Shown here in pieces: positions 1 through 9,068 of a stretch of 37,991 nt of DNA. The notes beneath the pieces are model-generated. The model worked only from the letters and a program-made list of their open reading frames with translations, searched no databases and was not told where the DNA came from. Every line of letters begins with the position of its first letter. Positions within the stretch are counted from its first letter, which is position 1. Source of the DNA: an uncultured Methylococcaceae bacterium (GTDB lineage: Bacteria > Pseudomonadota > Gammaproteobacteria > Methylococcales > Methylomonadaceae); the NCBI GenBank assembly GCA_903927955.1, contig CAIYOW010000148.1, forward strand, positions 1 through 37,991, read 5' to 3'. The translations under genes and the position numbers were made by a program.

Positions 1-2373
1 GCCGGATTCGGCGAACTGGGTGAGGCAGGCAAGCGCTTGCAGCAGGAAATTTTAGATATTGCCCATTTATACGGCATCCGTATGATTGGCCCCAATTGCT
101 TGGGGATTGCCCGCCCTGATAGTTTTTTGAACGCCACCTTTGGCGATGGGGTGGTTAAAGACGGCACACTGGCTTTGTTGTCACAATCGGGTGCTGTTTG
201 CACGGCCATTTTGGATTGGGCGAAGGCACAAGACATTGGTTTTTCCACGGTGGTGTCAATGGGCGGTGCGGCGGATATTGATTTTGGCGAAGTGCTGGAT
301 TATCTGGCTACCGATAGCCACACCACGGGTATTTTGATGTATGTGGAAGGTATCCGAGATGCCCGCCGTTTTTTAAGCGGCCTGAAAGCGGCTGCGCGGT
401 TAAAACCGGTGATTTTAATCAAGTCCGGTCGGCATGAAGCGGGCTGCAAGGCGGCAATGTCGCATACCGGGGCAATGGTGGGCGGTGATAATGTTTTCAA
501 TGCCGCTATTGAACGGGCTGGCGTGGTGCGCGTCTATAGCATAGATGAGCTATTTGCTGCGGCGCGGGTGTTAGCCAATAATGTCGTGGTTAAAGATGAC
601 CGCTTGGCGATTATCACTAATGCCGGTGGCCCTGGGGTGATGAGTACTGACCGCGCGGAGGATGTGGGGATAACGATGGCGACCTTGAGCGATGCCAGTT
701 TGGCGGCCTTGGATGCAGTATTGCCGCCGCATTGGTCGCACGCCAATCCTATTGACATTTTGGGTGATGCCACTTCCGAACGTTACCAACAGGCCTTGGC
801 GGTGTGTCTGGATGAACAGCAAGTTGATGGTGTGTTGGTGATTTTGACACCGCAAGCGATGACCAACCCCAGCCAAGTGGCGCAATGCCTGATTGATGGG
901 GCCAAAAATAGCAGCAAACCGGTGTTGGCTGCGTGGACGGGCGGTGCTAAGGTGCAAGCGGGGCGAGATTTGTTTGCAGATAGCACCGTCGCGCATTTCA
1001 ATACCCCGGAAACGGCGGTTGACGCATTTGCGTTTTTGGCCCGTTACACCCGTAACCAAATCTTGCTTAAACAAATCCCCGCACCTGATGGTACGCCCGC
1101 CACACACGATGTGGAAGGCGCGCGGCTGATTATCGATCGGGTTTTATCGGAAGACCGCGATATATTGACCGCACAGGAAGCAAAAGCCGTGCTGGCTGCT
1201 TTCCATATTCCGGTGAATCTGACCGTACCGGTTTTTTCTGCCAAGGATGCCATGATTGCCGCCGAAACACTGGGCTTTCCGGTGGTGCTAAAAATCAATA
1301 TGTCGGCCTTTAGCCATAAATCTGATATTGGCGGTGTGCGGCTTAATATCCAAAGTGTGCAGGACGTTTCGCGGCACTTTAGCGAAATGGAGGCGGCAAT
1401 CAAGCAAAAATACCCTGATATCCATACGGTGGGCATGACCGTGGAGGCTATGTTCAAATCGGCAAATGCCCGTGAACTGATGGTGGGGGTGGTGCGGGAC
1501 CCTGTTTTTGGCCCAGCCATCAGTGTGGGCTTAGGTGGGACATTGGTGGAAATTTTGCAAGATAACGCCATTGCCATCCCGCCGCTAAATACTTACATGG
1601 CGGAGCAAATGCTCGCCAAAACCAAGGCGGCAAAATATCTGAAGGCTTTCCGCCAAATGCCGGCTGCCAATGAGCAAGCGGTGCTTGATGTTTTGCTGAA
1701 CGTTTCGGCGATGGTGAGCGAGTTGCCGGAAATTCTGGAGCTGGACATTAACCCATTGATGGTTGATGAACAGGGGGCGATTGCCGTTGATGCGCGTATT
1801 AAAGCCCACAAACCGCACCAGTTAAGCCGTTATGCACACATGGCAATCCATCCCTATCCGCACGAGCTGGCGCAACGGCAGCAATTGGCCAACGGTGCCA
1901 ACATCACCCTGCGGCCGATACGTCCGGAAGATGCAGAGATGGAAAGCCATTTCGTTGACCGCCTTTCGGAACGCAGCAAGTATTTCCGCTTCCGCCAATC
2001 TTTGCAGGCGTTAACGCCTGATATGTTGGCGCGTTTCACGCAAATTGATTATGACCGGGAAATGGCTTTTGTGGCAGTCACTGAAGATGCCAGCCTGCCC
2101 AAGGAACTGGGCGTAGGGCGTTATATTATTAATCCGGATGGTCGCTCAGCGGAATTTGCCTTGGTGGTGGCGGACGATTGCCAGTGCCTGGGTATTGGTT
2201 CGCGCTTACTGATCATTTTAATGGCTACTGCCAAAGCCAAAGGGGTTGCCGTGTTTGAAGCGGAAGTGCTGACTGGCAATACCGGCATGTTGGCTTTGCT
2301 GGCTAAACTGGGTTTCACTATTGAACCGCCCCACACCGGCAATGAGCTGATGCGGGTTTATAAGCCATTATAA
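1..2373 (+). CDS. Pat-type protein: acyl-CoA synthetase (NDP-forming)-like domains fused to a GNAT acetyltransferase (5' partial)
   Basis: The frame is open at base 1, so the gene begins upstream and the N-terminal part of the CoA-binding domain is missing; about 790 residues are visible. Family resemblance is to E. coli Pat/YfiQ and relatives: succinyl-CoA-synthetase-like domains, an ATP-grasp domain and a C-terminal GNAT lysine acetyltransferase. Seen near the start are GPNCLG and the SHTGA motif that carries the phosphohistidine in active ADP-forming synthetases. An ATP-grasp region lies at about visible residues 390–610 (GLGGTLVEILQDNAIAIPP). The last ~150 residues are GNAT-like, with the acetyl-CoA loop QCLGIGSRL. 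Pat proteins acetylate lysines such as the one in acetyl-CoA synthetase. Here SHTG is kept, so synthetase activity is not excluded by this residue; I cannot decide between enzyme and sensor. It is followed by a 144-bp gap before dapF. Confidence 0.9.
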   Translation, partial: AGFGELGEAGKRLQQEILDIAHLYGIRMIGPNCLGIARPDSFLNATFGDGVVKDGTLALLSQSGAVCTAILDWAKAQDIGFSTVVSMGGAADIDFGEVLDYLATDSHTTGILMYVEGIRDARRFLSGLKAAARLKPVILIKSGRHEAGCKAAMSHTGAMVGGDNVFNAAIERAGVVRVYSIDELFAAARVLANNVVVKDDRLAIITNAGGPGVMSTDRAEDVGITMATLSDASLAALDAVLPPHWSHANPIDILGDATSERYQQALAVCLDEQQVDGVLVILTPQAMTNPSQVAQCLIDGAKNSSKPVLAAWTGGAKVQAGRDLFADSTVAHFNTPETAVDAFAFLARYTRNQILLKQIPAPDGTPATHDVEGARLIIDRVLSEDRDILTAQEAKAVLAAFHIPVNLTVPVFSAKDAMIAAETLGFPVVLKINMSAFSHKSDIGGVRLNIQSVQDVSRHFSEMEAAIKQKYPDIHTVGMTVEAMFKSANARELMVGVVRDPVFGPAISVGLGGTLVEILQDNAIAIPPLNTYMAEQMLAKTKAAKYLKAFRQMPAANEQAVLDVLLNVSAMVSELPEILELDINPLMVDEQGAIAVDARIKAHKPHQLSRYAHMAIHPYPHELAQRQQLANGANITLRPIRPEDAEMESHFVDRLSERSKYFRFRQSLQALTPDMLARFTQIDYDREMAFVAVTEDASLPKELGVGRYIINPDGRSAEFALVVADDCQCLGIGSRLLIILMATAKAKGVAVFEAEVLTGNTGMLALLAKLGFTIEPPHTGNELMRVYKPL

Positions 2374-2442
2374 AAAAAGCTATCACACCTAAAATGGAAG
2401 ATTGCGGACACTGCTTTAAACCAGTGATGCAGGTAAAAAAAT

Positions 2443-2480
2443 AAGCCGTCAAACCGATATTGCATTAAACTGGCTTTTTT
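2443..2480 (+). terminator. Possible weak rho-independent terminator after the Pat-type gene
   Basis: AAGCC at 2443–2447 can pair with GGCTT at 2472–2476, extended by GT/AC with a one-base bulge, and is followed by a T run to 2480. The loop is long and AT-rich and the stem short, so this is weak support only. Confidence 0.3.
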
Positions 2481-2517
2481 CGCCATTTTGTAACAAAGCT
2501 ATTAGCCGACTGAAGAA

Positions 2518-4026
2518 ATGATACTGTTCACTAAAATGCACGGCCTCGGCAATGATTTTATGGTTATTGATGCCATCAACCAAGAGGTTGCGCTAAGTGC
2601 GGAACATATCCGCCAACTTTCTGACCGCCATTTTGGTGTGGGTTTTGACCAGCTGTTATTAGTGGAGCCACCTCAAAGCGATAATGCCGATTTTAAGTAC
2701 CGTATCTTTAACGCCGACGGCAGTGAAGTGGGGCAATGCGGCAATGGTGCCCGCTGTTTTGCCCGTTTTGTACGCGATAAGCAATTAAGCCTTAAAGACC
2801 AGATTTGTGTTGACACCCATTCGGGGCAACTGACACTGAGCTTTGAAGACAATGGCATGATCACGGTCAATATGGGGGTGCCACGGCACGCACCATCGGA
2901 TATACCATTGCTTGCCGATCAGGAGTCACGTTTCTATACGGTTACTGTCAATGGTCAAGAACGGGCGTTTGGGGCCGTTTCTATGGGCAACCCACACGCG
3001 GTTATCCAAGTGCATGACATTAAAAATGCACAAGTGGAAATTTTTGGCAAGGCATTGGAAAGCCATGCCCTCTTTCCCGAACGGGCCAATATTGGTTTTA
3101 TGCAAATCATTGACCGGTCGCATATTAAATTGCGCGTCTATGAACGTGGCGCCGCCGAAACCTTGGCCTGTGGCAGCGGCGCTTGTGCCGCCGTGGTTAT
3201 CGGCTTTGAACAAAATCTGCTGGACAACCAAGTGGTGGTTGAATTGCCTGGCGGCATATTGCAGATTGCTTGGGCGGGGCGGGGACATCCGGTGTTGATG
3301 ACCGGTCCTGCCGATTCGGTTTTTGAAGGTCGGATTACCCTTACAGAGGGGAGCTTATCAACTACAGGGCTGTCTTCCAACGAGGTGGAAATTTATTTAT
3401 TGCAGCACCCCGAATTTTTCAATGACCATCTGAGTTTATTGGAACAACTAAGCATCCCGCATCCTAGCGGCAATGCCGTGTCGTTGATTACCAAGCAACT
3501 GGAGATATTCAGAAGCCGGCATCATGAACTGGAAAATCAGCTGGAGATGCTCATTGATATTGCCAAAGACAATGACGCATCGTTTACAAAAATGCATAAA
3601 TTGACGCTGGCATTGCTGGAGGCGGAAACCTTGGAGCAGGCTGTCCGCCATTTGGAAATTGTTTTGTCCGATTATTTTTTGACCGATTTTGTGGCTATCC
3701 GTATTATCCGCGCCGAACCGGTCGGTAACATGCCTGGGCTGTTTATTGCGCCCGATAGCGATAAGCTAAGACCTTTTTTGGCAGAACTGTCGGATAATCA
3801 GCCCAGTTGCGGCGCACCAACCCCCGAACAAGCGCGGGAATTGTTTGCTGATGCTGCGTTACAAGTCAAGTCTTGTGCGATTGTGCCTATGGTTTTCACT
3901 GAGTTTGAAGGCATTTTAGGGATTGGTAGCCGCGAGAAAGACCGCTTCCATCATAGTATGGGGCATTTGTTTTTGACCCAAATGAGTGAAATTATCGCCA
4001 CCCGACTGGTTGCATTGTTGAAATAA
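2518..4026 (+). CDS. dapF: Diaminopimelate epimerase fused to a C-terminal DUF484 domain
   Basis: Residues 1–275 form a complete DapF, which converts LL- to meso-diaminopimelate for lysine and peptidoglycan synthesis in the cytoplasm. Both catalytic cysteines are visible: C74 in GQCGNGARC and C218 in [11 protein letters not shown]. The DapF part ends at FEGRITL, where free-standing DapF proteins end. The frame then continues with no stop through a ~15-residue linker into a DUF484 domain, about residues 290–502 ([24 protein letters not shown], a GAF-like family of unproved role). In E. coli dapF, the DUF484 gene yigA and xerC are three consecutive genes; here the first two are one ORF and xerC starts 3 bp after the stop. 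An in-frame GTG near 3385 could in principle give a separate DUF484 product, but its ribosome site is poor. ATG 2518 fits the family start. Confidence 0.93.
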   Translation: MILFTKMHGLGNDFMVIDAINQEVALSAEHIRQLSDRHFGVGFDQLLLVEPPQSDNADFKYRIFNADGSEVGQCGNGARCFARFVRDKQLSLKDQICVDTHSGQLTLSFEDNGMITVNMGVPRHAPSDIPLLADQESRFYTVTVNGQERAFGAVSMGNPHAVIQVHDIKNAQVEIFGKALESHALFPERANIGFMQIIDRSHIKLRVYERGAAETLACGSGACAAVVIGFEQNLLDNQVVVELPGGILQIAWAGRGHPVLMTGPADSVFEGRITLTEGSLSTTGLSSNEVEIYLLQHPEFFNDHLSLLEQLSIPHPSGNAVSLITKQLEIFRSRHHELENQLEMLIDIAKDNDASFTKMHKLTLALLEAETLEQAVRHLEIVLSDYFLTDFVAIRIIRAEPVGNMPGLFIAPDSDKLRPFLAELSDNQPSCGAPTPEQARELFADAALQVKSCAIVPMVFTEFEGILGIGSREKDRFHHSMGHLFLTQMSEIIATRLVALLK

Positions 4027-4029
4027 TCC

Positions 4030-4935
4030 ATGTCACCGGATGCTGAAGCCCAATTGGCCGATTTTTTGCGGCAGCTTAATGACGTTCGGCGGCTATCACC
4101 GCATACCTTAAGCAGTTATCAGCGCGATCTGAAACAATTAGGCTATTATTGCCAGCAAAAAGCTATTGTTGAATGGCATAAATTACAAGCACACGACATA
4201 CGCTCACATATTGCCGCGCGGCATAGGAGCGGACTAGGCAGCAAAAGCTTGCAGCGGGAATTGTCAGCCATCCGCAGTTTTTTTAATTATCTGCTAAAAA
4301 ACCGTCTTACTGACAATAATCCCGCGCAACAGGTCAAAGCCCCGAAACAAGCGCGGAAATTGCCCAATACGCTGGATGTTGACCAAGTGAACGGTCTGCT
4401 GGACGCTGCCTGCAATAGCATGTTGGCTATCCGGGATTTGGCTATGTTTGAGCTGTTCTATTCTTGCGGTTTGCGCCTCGGTGAATTGTCCGCACTCAAC
4501 TTAACGGACATTGATGTACGCGATTGCTCATTGATGGTCGTCAACGGCAAAGGCGGCAAATCGCGGGTTTTACCTATTGGCAGCAAGGCCATCATCGCCA
4601 TTGAAAAATGGTTGCCCTATCGGTTGAAAATGGCCGAGCCCTTGGTGACCGCGCTGTTTGTTTCCAATCGGGGGCAACGGCTTGGGCAGCGCAGCATTCA
4701 ACTCCGGTTAAGCTTGTGGTGCAAAGCCCACGGCATTGAGGCTCATGTCCATCCGCACATGCTCAGGCATTCGTTTGCCAGCCATTTGTTGGAATCCAGC
4801 CAAGACTTGCGGGCTGTACAGGAGCTGCTGGGGCATAGCAATATCAGCACCACGCAAATTTATACGCACTTGGATTTTACCCATTTGGCAACGGTTTATG
4901 ACCAAGCCCACCCGAGGGCGAGAAAAAAATCATAA
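4030..4935 (+). CDS. xerC: Tyrosine recombinase XerC
   Basis: 301 residues, the usual Xer length. XerC acts with XerD at dif to resolve chromosome dimers. An N-terminal SAM-like core-binding domain spans about residues 5–90 and the catalytic domain follows. The catalytic set is complete: R149 in GLRLGE, K174 in GKGGK, H243 and R246 in HMLRHSF, H269 in LLGHSN and nucleophile Y278 in TQIYTH. It begins 3 bp after the DapF–DUF484 stop, so it is probably cotranscribed. The dapF–DUF484–xerC order identifies it as XerC rather than XerD, which it resembles in sequence. Confidence 0.94.
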   Translation: MSPDAEAQLADFLRQLNDVRRLSPHTLSSYQRDLKQLGYYCQQKAIVEWHKLQAHDIRSHIAARHRSGLGSKSLQRELSAIRSFFNYLLKNRLTDNNPAQQVKAPKQARKLPNTLDVDQVNGLLDAACNSMLAIRDLAMFELFYSCGLRLGELSALNLTDIDVRDCSLMVVNGKGGKSRVLPIGSKAIIAIEKWLPYRLKMAEPLVTALFVSNRGQRLGQRSIQLRLSLWCKAHGIEAHVHPHMLRHSFASHLLESSQDLRAVQELLGHSNISTTQIYTHLDFTHLATVYDQAHPRARKKS

Positions 4936-5008
4936 AACCTGCTACTATGTCCAATATTTAAAAATGGCGTAACCGGTTTTTTCGCAAACACTTCAAAGGA
5001 TACTAGAA

Positions 5009-6034
5009 ATGGCGGCAAACGAATTCTTGGACGATGAAAAACCAAGGGGTATCCTGTGGATATTTGGTGTTTTCCTTGGCGTTGTAATGACTGTCCTGAT
5101 TATTCTAGGTGCTTGGTGGGGTAGCGAGCCGGGGCAATTTAACATTATCGATGAAGCACAGTTGCGGGCCAAAGACACCCATTCTTCGGACAATATTCCG
5201 GTCGGCTATGTGTATACCAATACCTTGGCACATATTGCCGAGACCTTGCTTTACAAACCCGGCGGCTATATCACCAACGACGTTGGCCCTCCAGGGGTGT
5301 TTCTTGATAACGTACCCAATTGGGAATACGGTGCTTTGGTAATGTTGCGGGATGCCACTTCCGCCCTCAGAAACCATTTTGCCCGCGACCAATCACAGTC
5401 CGCAGAAGACCCGGATTTGGCGATTGCCGAACCTTATTTCTATTTTGAGAATGATTCTTGGGCCTTGCCTTCGACTGAAGCCGAGTACGAAAAGGGTATT
5501 GAAGCCTTGCACAAGTATATGGAACGCCTGCAACATTTCGGTGGCGACGTGAAACGTGCACAGTTTTATTCTAGGGCGGACAACCTTTGGCAATATACTG
5601 AGGTGGTCATCAAACGCCTAGGGGGCTTATCCACCCGCCTTGCCGCCAACAGCTCCGGCTCTAACTTGGGCCCTGGACTTACCGACGTGGAACGTGAACA
5701 GGCGGAAAAACAAGGCACGCCACTGCCTAAGGTGTCTTGGCTGGAAGTTGATGATGTGTTCTACGAAGCTCGCGGCGCCAGCTGGGCTTTGCTGCATATC
5801 CTGCGGGCTATTAAGTATGACTTTGAAGACATTCTGCTCGACAAACGCGCCATGCGCACGGTGGACATTATGATTAAGGCAATGGAAAACGCATTGCAGC
5901 CGATCACTTGCCCGATGATCTTAAATGGTGATGGTTACGGCATTTTCGCCAATTATTCGTTGACCATGGCCAACTACATCGCCCGCGCCAACGCCGCTGC
6001 GCTGGATTTGCGCGACATTATGAACAGAGGTTAG
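5009..6034 (+). CDS. DUF2333 family membrane-anchored protein
   Basis: 341 residues. One membrane segment lies at about residues 14–38 (ILWIFGVFLGVVMTVLIILG), followed by a long soluble region expected in the periplasm. The overall sequence matches DUF2333, a proteobacterial family of unknown function. Recognisable stretches are VGYVYTNTLAHIAETLLYKPGGY and the C-terminal SLTMANYIARANAA-type helix. ATG 5009 is supported by AAAGGA at about 4996–5001. It lies 73 bp after xerC and is followed closely by a small DUF4389 membrane protein on the same strand, so the two are probably cotranscribed. I cannot assign a biochemical role. Confidence 0.85.
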   Translation: MAANEFLDDEKPRGILWIFGVFLGVVMTVLIILGAWWGSEPGQFNIIDEAQLRAKDTHSSDNIPVGYVYTNTLAHIAETLLYKPGGYITNDVGPPGVFLDNVPNWEYGALVMLRDATSALRNHFARDQSQSAEDPDLAIAEPYFYFENDSWALPSTEAEYEKGIEALHKYMERLQHFGGDVKRAQFYSRADNLWQYTEVVIKRLGGLSTRLAANSSGSNLGPGLTDVEREQAEKQGTPLPKVSWLEVDDVFYEARGASWALLHILRAIKYDFEDILLDKRAMRTVDIMIKAMENALQPITCPMILNGDGYGIFANYSLTMANYIARANAAALDLRDIMNRG

Positions 6035-6043
6035 ATATTGCTG

Positions 6044-6361
6044 ATGGATGAAAAAATAAACTTTAACTTGGCACAAGTCAGTACTTGGAAACGCATTTTC
6101 TTTATGCTGGTTTTTTTGGCCATTGATAGTGTGGTGCGGATGCTGTTGATGCTGGTGATCTTTGTGCAAGTGGCGACGGTGCTGTTTTCCGGTACGCCTA
6201 ACGCGAATATCCTCAATTTTGGACGTAGCCTGTCTGCTTACACTTACCAGATTTTTCTGTTTTTGACGTTTAATACAGAAACGTTGCCATTCCCCTTTTC
6301 TGACTGGAACATTACGGCAGAATTGGACCTTCCCGCTACGGACATCCGTAAAGAGGGTTAA
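6044..6361 (+). CDS. Small DUF4389-type membrane protein
   Basis: About 105 residues. A hydrophobic segment lies near residues 18–45 (IFFMLVFLAIDSVVRMLLML, continuing) and a second amphipathic stretch near 65–82 contains TYQIFLFLTFNTE, as in DUF4389 proteins, whose function is unknown. Two starts are possible. AGAGG at 6026–6030 is 7 nt before a TTG at 6038 and 13 nt before the ATG at 6044. I chose the ATG because the two extra residues add nothing recognisable, but the spacing favours TTG. It starts 3–9 bp after the DUF2333 gene and is likely translated with it. Confidence 0.72.
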   Translation: MDEKINFNLAQVSTWKRIFFMLVFLAIDSVVRMLLMLVIFVQVATVLFSGTPNANILNFGRSLSAYTYQIFLFLTFNTETLPFPFSDWNITAELDLPATDIRKEG

Positions 6362-6384
6362 CCTAGCATTGCCGCTAAGAGCTT

Positions 6385-6410
6385 GCAAGCCTCCTCTAAA
6401 GGAGGCTTGC
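6385..6410. terminator. Perfect hairpin between convergent genes
   Basis: GCAAGCCTCC at 6385–6394 pairs perfectly with GGAGGCTTGC at 6401–6410 around a 6-nt loop. It sits between the ends of the DUF4389 gene (+) and darP (-). No T run follows on either strand, so it may act as an mRNA 3' end or stability element rather than a classical terminator. Confidence 0.5.
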
Positions 6411-6421
6411 CGGACATAAGC

Positions 6422-7033
6422 CTAGTGTTGGTCATCCTCGTCTAAATCTTCATCTTCGTCTTCAAGATGTTCAGATATTGCCGTATCTTCGGTGTTGAGC
6501 AGCTCTTTTAGATAGCGATATAATAACCGCGCCGATTTGGGTGGGTTGCCTGTTGCCGCTTCTTTTTGGATGTTTCTCAGCAACTGCCTTAACTGCTGCC
6601 TATCAGCATCGGGGTATCCGTCAAATAAATCGCTTAAGGCCGTATCACCTTCGGCAATCAGCCTATCCCGCCAGCGCTCGGCAATATGATGCTCCCTGAC
6701 AGCATGGGCACTTTGGTTTTTTAGCCGCGCAAACTGTTCTGTCACGGCATCAAGAATTTCGCCATCCAATTTATGCAGCTTGCCAGCAGCATATTTCAAT
6801 AAACGCTTGCGTGCTCCGTTTTGCCCCATAGTACCAATCTGTACTATGGCTTCGTGTATCTCTTGCGGCAAGCCTAACTGCTTTAGGTTACTTGCCGACA
6901 AGGCTGACATTTCATTGCCCAGATTAAACAGGGCAGTGATGTCTTTCTTGATTTTGGTTTTGTTGGGGCGGACTGCATAGTATTCAATCTCGTCTTCGTT
7001 GTCTTCATCTTCGTCAAGGTATTCTTCAATCAT
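6422..7033 (-). CDS. darP: DarP (YjgA/DUF615), ribosome-associated 50S maturation factor
   Basis: 203 residues with an acidic N-terminus (EEYLDEDEDNEDE) and the DUF615/YjgA core: VRPNKTKIKKD near residue 22, ALSASNLKQLGLPQEIHEAI near 43–62, and the RRLLKY-like GARKRLLKYAAGKL. Members bind late 50S assembly intermediates in E. coli. The C-terminus is also acidic (EHLEDEDEDLDEDDQH). It is separated from the upstream DNA glycosylase gene by 49 bp and could share its transcript. The acidic tails at both ends are more marked than I expect for the E. coli protein, but the core leaves little doubt. Confidence 0.9.
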   Translation of the reverse strand: MIEEYLDEDEDNEDEIEYYAVRPNKTKIKKDITALFNLGNEMSALSASNLKQLGLPQEIHEAIVQIGTMGQNGARKRLLKYAAGKLHKLDGEILDAVTEQFARLKNQSAHAVREHHIAERWRDRLIAEGDTALSDLFDGYPDADRQQLRQLLRNIQKEAATGNPPKSARLLYRYLKELLNTEDTAISEHLEDEDEDLDEDDQH

Positions 7034-7082
7034 AATTAAGTTTATTGTCTGAGATAACCGCCCAATTATAGGCGCGGTTGGG

Positions 7083-7613
7083 CTACTTTAGCATAGCGGG
7101 CAAAATCACTCGCCAGGCCTGAGTTTTTTGTGCCACGGTCATTGCCGCATACGCGGGGCTGGTGGATGGCAGGCGCACATAGGCAATATCTGCCGCATAC
7201 GCTTGGACAGTGGGCAGAACGTGTTTTTTATACAGCTTTTCCGCCATCCCACCATTAAAACACACGGTTTTTATAATGGGGTGCGCGGTAAAGAAATGGC
7301 TGAAATTATTGGTGCTGACAGTGGCCATGTCAATACCGGAATCTAGGCTGCCGGTACGCTGACAATAATGTAATACATCCCATACAGCTATGCCGCTTGC
7401 CATCAGTGCTGATTTTCTCTGCGTATAGCTTGCATCGGCCGGTATGTTGACCAGTGAACCCATAATAGCCCAAAAAGCATTTTTTGGATGCCCATAGTAT
7501 TGTTGTTTTTGCAATGACAGCTCGCCGGGGATTGAGCCGAGTATCAGCAATTGCGCATCAGCCGAGGCAATAGGCGGGAAACCTCGTTTTTCGGATAGGG
7601 TATTTGCCTTCAT
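7083..7613 (-). CDS. DNA-deoxyinosine (hypoxanthine) glycosylase, uracil-DNA glycosylase superfamily family 6
   Basis: 176 residues from ATG 7613. This superfamily removes deaminated bases; the family 6 subset excises hypoxanthine (and sometimes uracil) from DNA. The active-site region LILGSIPGELSLQKQQYYG followed by HPKNAFW (about residues 23–48), and the C-terminal LPSTSPAYA motif, match the DNA-deoxyinosine glycosylase subfamily rather than Ung. The frame stays open to ATG 7664, which would add 17 residues, but the downstream MKANTLSEKRGFPP start fits the family better. Neither start has a strong ribosome site. It is divergent from rdgC, so the intergenic strip around 7614–7691 must hold both promoters. 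Confidence 0.82.
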   Translation of the reverse strand: MKANTLSEKRGFPPIASADAQLLILGSIPGELSLQKQQYYGHPKNAFWAIMGSLVNIPADASYTQRKSALMASGIAVWDVLHYCQRTGSLDSGIDMATVSTNNFSHFFTAHPIIKTVCFNGGMAEKLYKKHVLPTVQAYAADIAYVRLPSTSPAYAAMTVAQKTQAWRVILPAMLK

Positions 7614-7691
7614 AAAAATTAACTTGAATTTTGCACTGCCAAATTTGCGATAATAGCCAGCCATACGATTTTAAAGGATAACAAGTTGACC

Positions 7692-8600
7692 ATGTGGTTT
7701 AAAAATCTTAACGTGTTCCGTCTTACCGAGCCATTTGTCCTGACCGCTGCAGAGCTTGAGCAAAAACTACAGGCCGCCAGTTTCCGCCCTTGCGCTCCGC
7801 ATGAAGAATCAAGCTTTGGTTGGACGCCACCCATTGGCAAAGTGAATGCTCCTTTGGTGCATACCTGTAATGGCTTTATGATGCTGTGCGGGAAAAAAGA
7901 AGAGCGGGTGTTACCCACTGCGGTTATCAACGAAATGACGCAAGAACGGATTGCTGATGCTGAAGACCGGCAAGGCCATAAACTGTCCAAGAAAGAGCGG
8001 GCCGCCATTAAAGACGAATTGATTTTTGAATTGCTGCCCAAAGCCTTTACCTTTAGCCGTAAAACTTTTGCTTATATTGACACGCTAAACGGCTTTATTG
8101 TTGTCGATAGTGCCTCTTCCAAAAGTGCCGAAGATTTGCTGAGCTATCTACGCAAAACCTTAGGAACACTACCTGCACAGCCCTTAATCACGGCTGAAAA
8201 ACCCAGTGCTGTCATGACTGCTTGGCTGACTGATCAAGCGTCACCCAGTGATATTAACGTGGAAGATGAATGCGAATTGCGCTCGCCTGAAGAAGCGGGT
8301 GCCATTATCCGCTGCAAACGCCATGACTTGGCCTTGCCAGAAATTAAAAACCATCTTGATTCAGGCAAGCAGGTCATAAAACTAGCCCTTAACTGGGCTG
8401 ACCGTATTGCCTTTGTGTTAGATGAAAACCTTGCCATTAAACGTTTACGCTTTCTTGAACTGGTTAATGATCTGGTAGCGGATATTGAGGCTGAAGATGA
8501 AGCAGCGCGTTTTGATGCCGATTTTTCAATTATGTCAGAAGAGATTGCCAATTTTTTGCCTCGCTTATTGACACTCTTCGGTGGCGAGAAAATAGCCTAG
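7692..8600 (+). CDS. rdgC: RdgC, DNA-binding regulator of RecA activity
   Basis: 302 residues, equal in size to E. coli RdgC, which forms a ring on double-stranded DNA and restrains RecA filament formation. The N-terminus MWFKNLNVFRL and the stretches AFTFSRKTFAYIDTLNGFIVVD and RFDADFSIMSEEI match the family throughout. I chose ATG 7692 because homologues begin at M(L)WFKNL; a TTG six bases earlier is closer to AAGGAT at 7674–7679 and would add two residues. The gene is followed by a strong bidirectional terminator. Confidence 0.94.
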   Translation: MWFKNLNVFRLTEPFVLTAAELEQKLQAASFRPCAPHEESSFGWTPPIGKVNAPLVHTCNGFMMLCGKKEERVLPTAVINEMTQERIADAEDRQGHKLSKKERAAIKDELIFELLPKAFTFSRKTFAYIDTLNGFIVVDSASSKSAEDLLSYLRKTLGTLPAQPLITAEKPSAVMTAWLTDQASPSDINVEDECELRSPEEAGAIIRCKRHDLALPEIKNHLDSGKQVIKLALNWADRIAFVLDENLAIKRLRFLELVNDLVADIEAEDEAARFDADFSIMSEEIANFLPRLLTLFGGEKIA

Positions 8601-8650
8601 AACCGCTCTGCTTAATCTCGCCTGAGTAATCAGGCCAAAAACAATAGGCG

Positions 8651-8687
8651 AAAAAAAAGCCCAGTGGAATCGCCACTGGGCTTTTTT
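8651..8687. terminator. Bidirectional rho-independent terminator
   Basis: An A run at 8651–8658, GCCCAGTGG at 8659–8667, loop AATCG, CCACTGGGC at 8673–8681 and a T run at 8682–8687 form a nine-pair GC-rich stem flanked by A/T tracts. It can end rdgC on the plus strand and the lipoprotein gene on the minus strand. Confidence 0.92.
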
Positions 8688-8706
8688 CACATCAGCACAA
8701 TGATGA

Positions 8707-8985
8707 TTATTTCATCATTGATTTTTTGAACATGCTGTCCAATTTGCTGTTAGTGTCTTGTGCATATTGTGCAGCACGGTTGGCAGCAGCTTCAGCAGAA
8801 GCAGCTTTAGAAGCAGCATCAGCAGCAGCACTTTGTGCGCTAGCAGCATCAGAAGAAGCTTGTGCTACAGAAGTTTTCAAGCCGTCGATTTGCGCTTGCA
8901 GGTTGTCGATGTCTGAAGTGCCTGCGCAACCAACAGCAGTTGCAGCAACCATAGCGATCAAAGTCAATTTCATTACATTTTTCAT
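8707..8985 (-). CDS. Lpp/OprI-like alanine-zipper outer-membrane lipoprotein
   Basis: 92 residues. The signal peptide MKNVMKLTLIAMVAATAVGC has a lipobox ending at C20. The rest is an alanine-rich heptad coiled coil (about residues 27–82) like OprI of Pseudomonas and, more distantly, Braun's lipoprotein. The protein ends in lysine (SMMK), the residue through which Lpp is joined to peptidoglycan. AGGAAA lies just before the ATG. The strongly biased codon choice (repeated GCT/GCA for Ala) suggests high expression. The next gene upstream on the same strand is an L,D-transpeptidase, the enzyme class that makes or removes Lpp–peptidoglycan links. That this lipoprotein is covalently attached is inference. 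Confidence 0.88.
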   Translation of the reverse strand: MKNVMKLTLIAMVAATAVGCAGTSDIDNLQAQIDGLKTSVAQASSDAASAQSAAADAASKAASAEAAANRAAQYAQDTNSKLDSMFKKSMMK

Positions 8986-9068
8986 ACTTTATTTCCTATT
9001 TAGAGTTATTACTACAAAAAAATCATAGCTAGGTCTAATTCTAGCATCATTTTTTTGCTTTTTCAGCT

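Noticed and set aside
571-1107. A 178-codon minus-strand frame inside the Pat-type gene.
   Set aside because: The plus strand encodes conserved synthetase motifs throughout; the reverse frame has no recognisable domain or ribosome site.
8726-9028. A 100-codon plus-strand frame over the Lpp-like gene, rich in alanine and serine.
   Set aside because: It is the antisense shadow of the repeated alanine codons in the lipoprotein gene, which has the signal peptide, lipobox and ribosome site.
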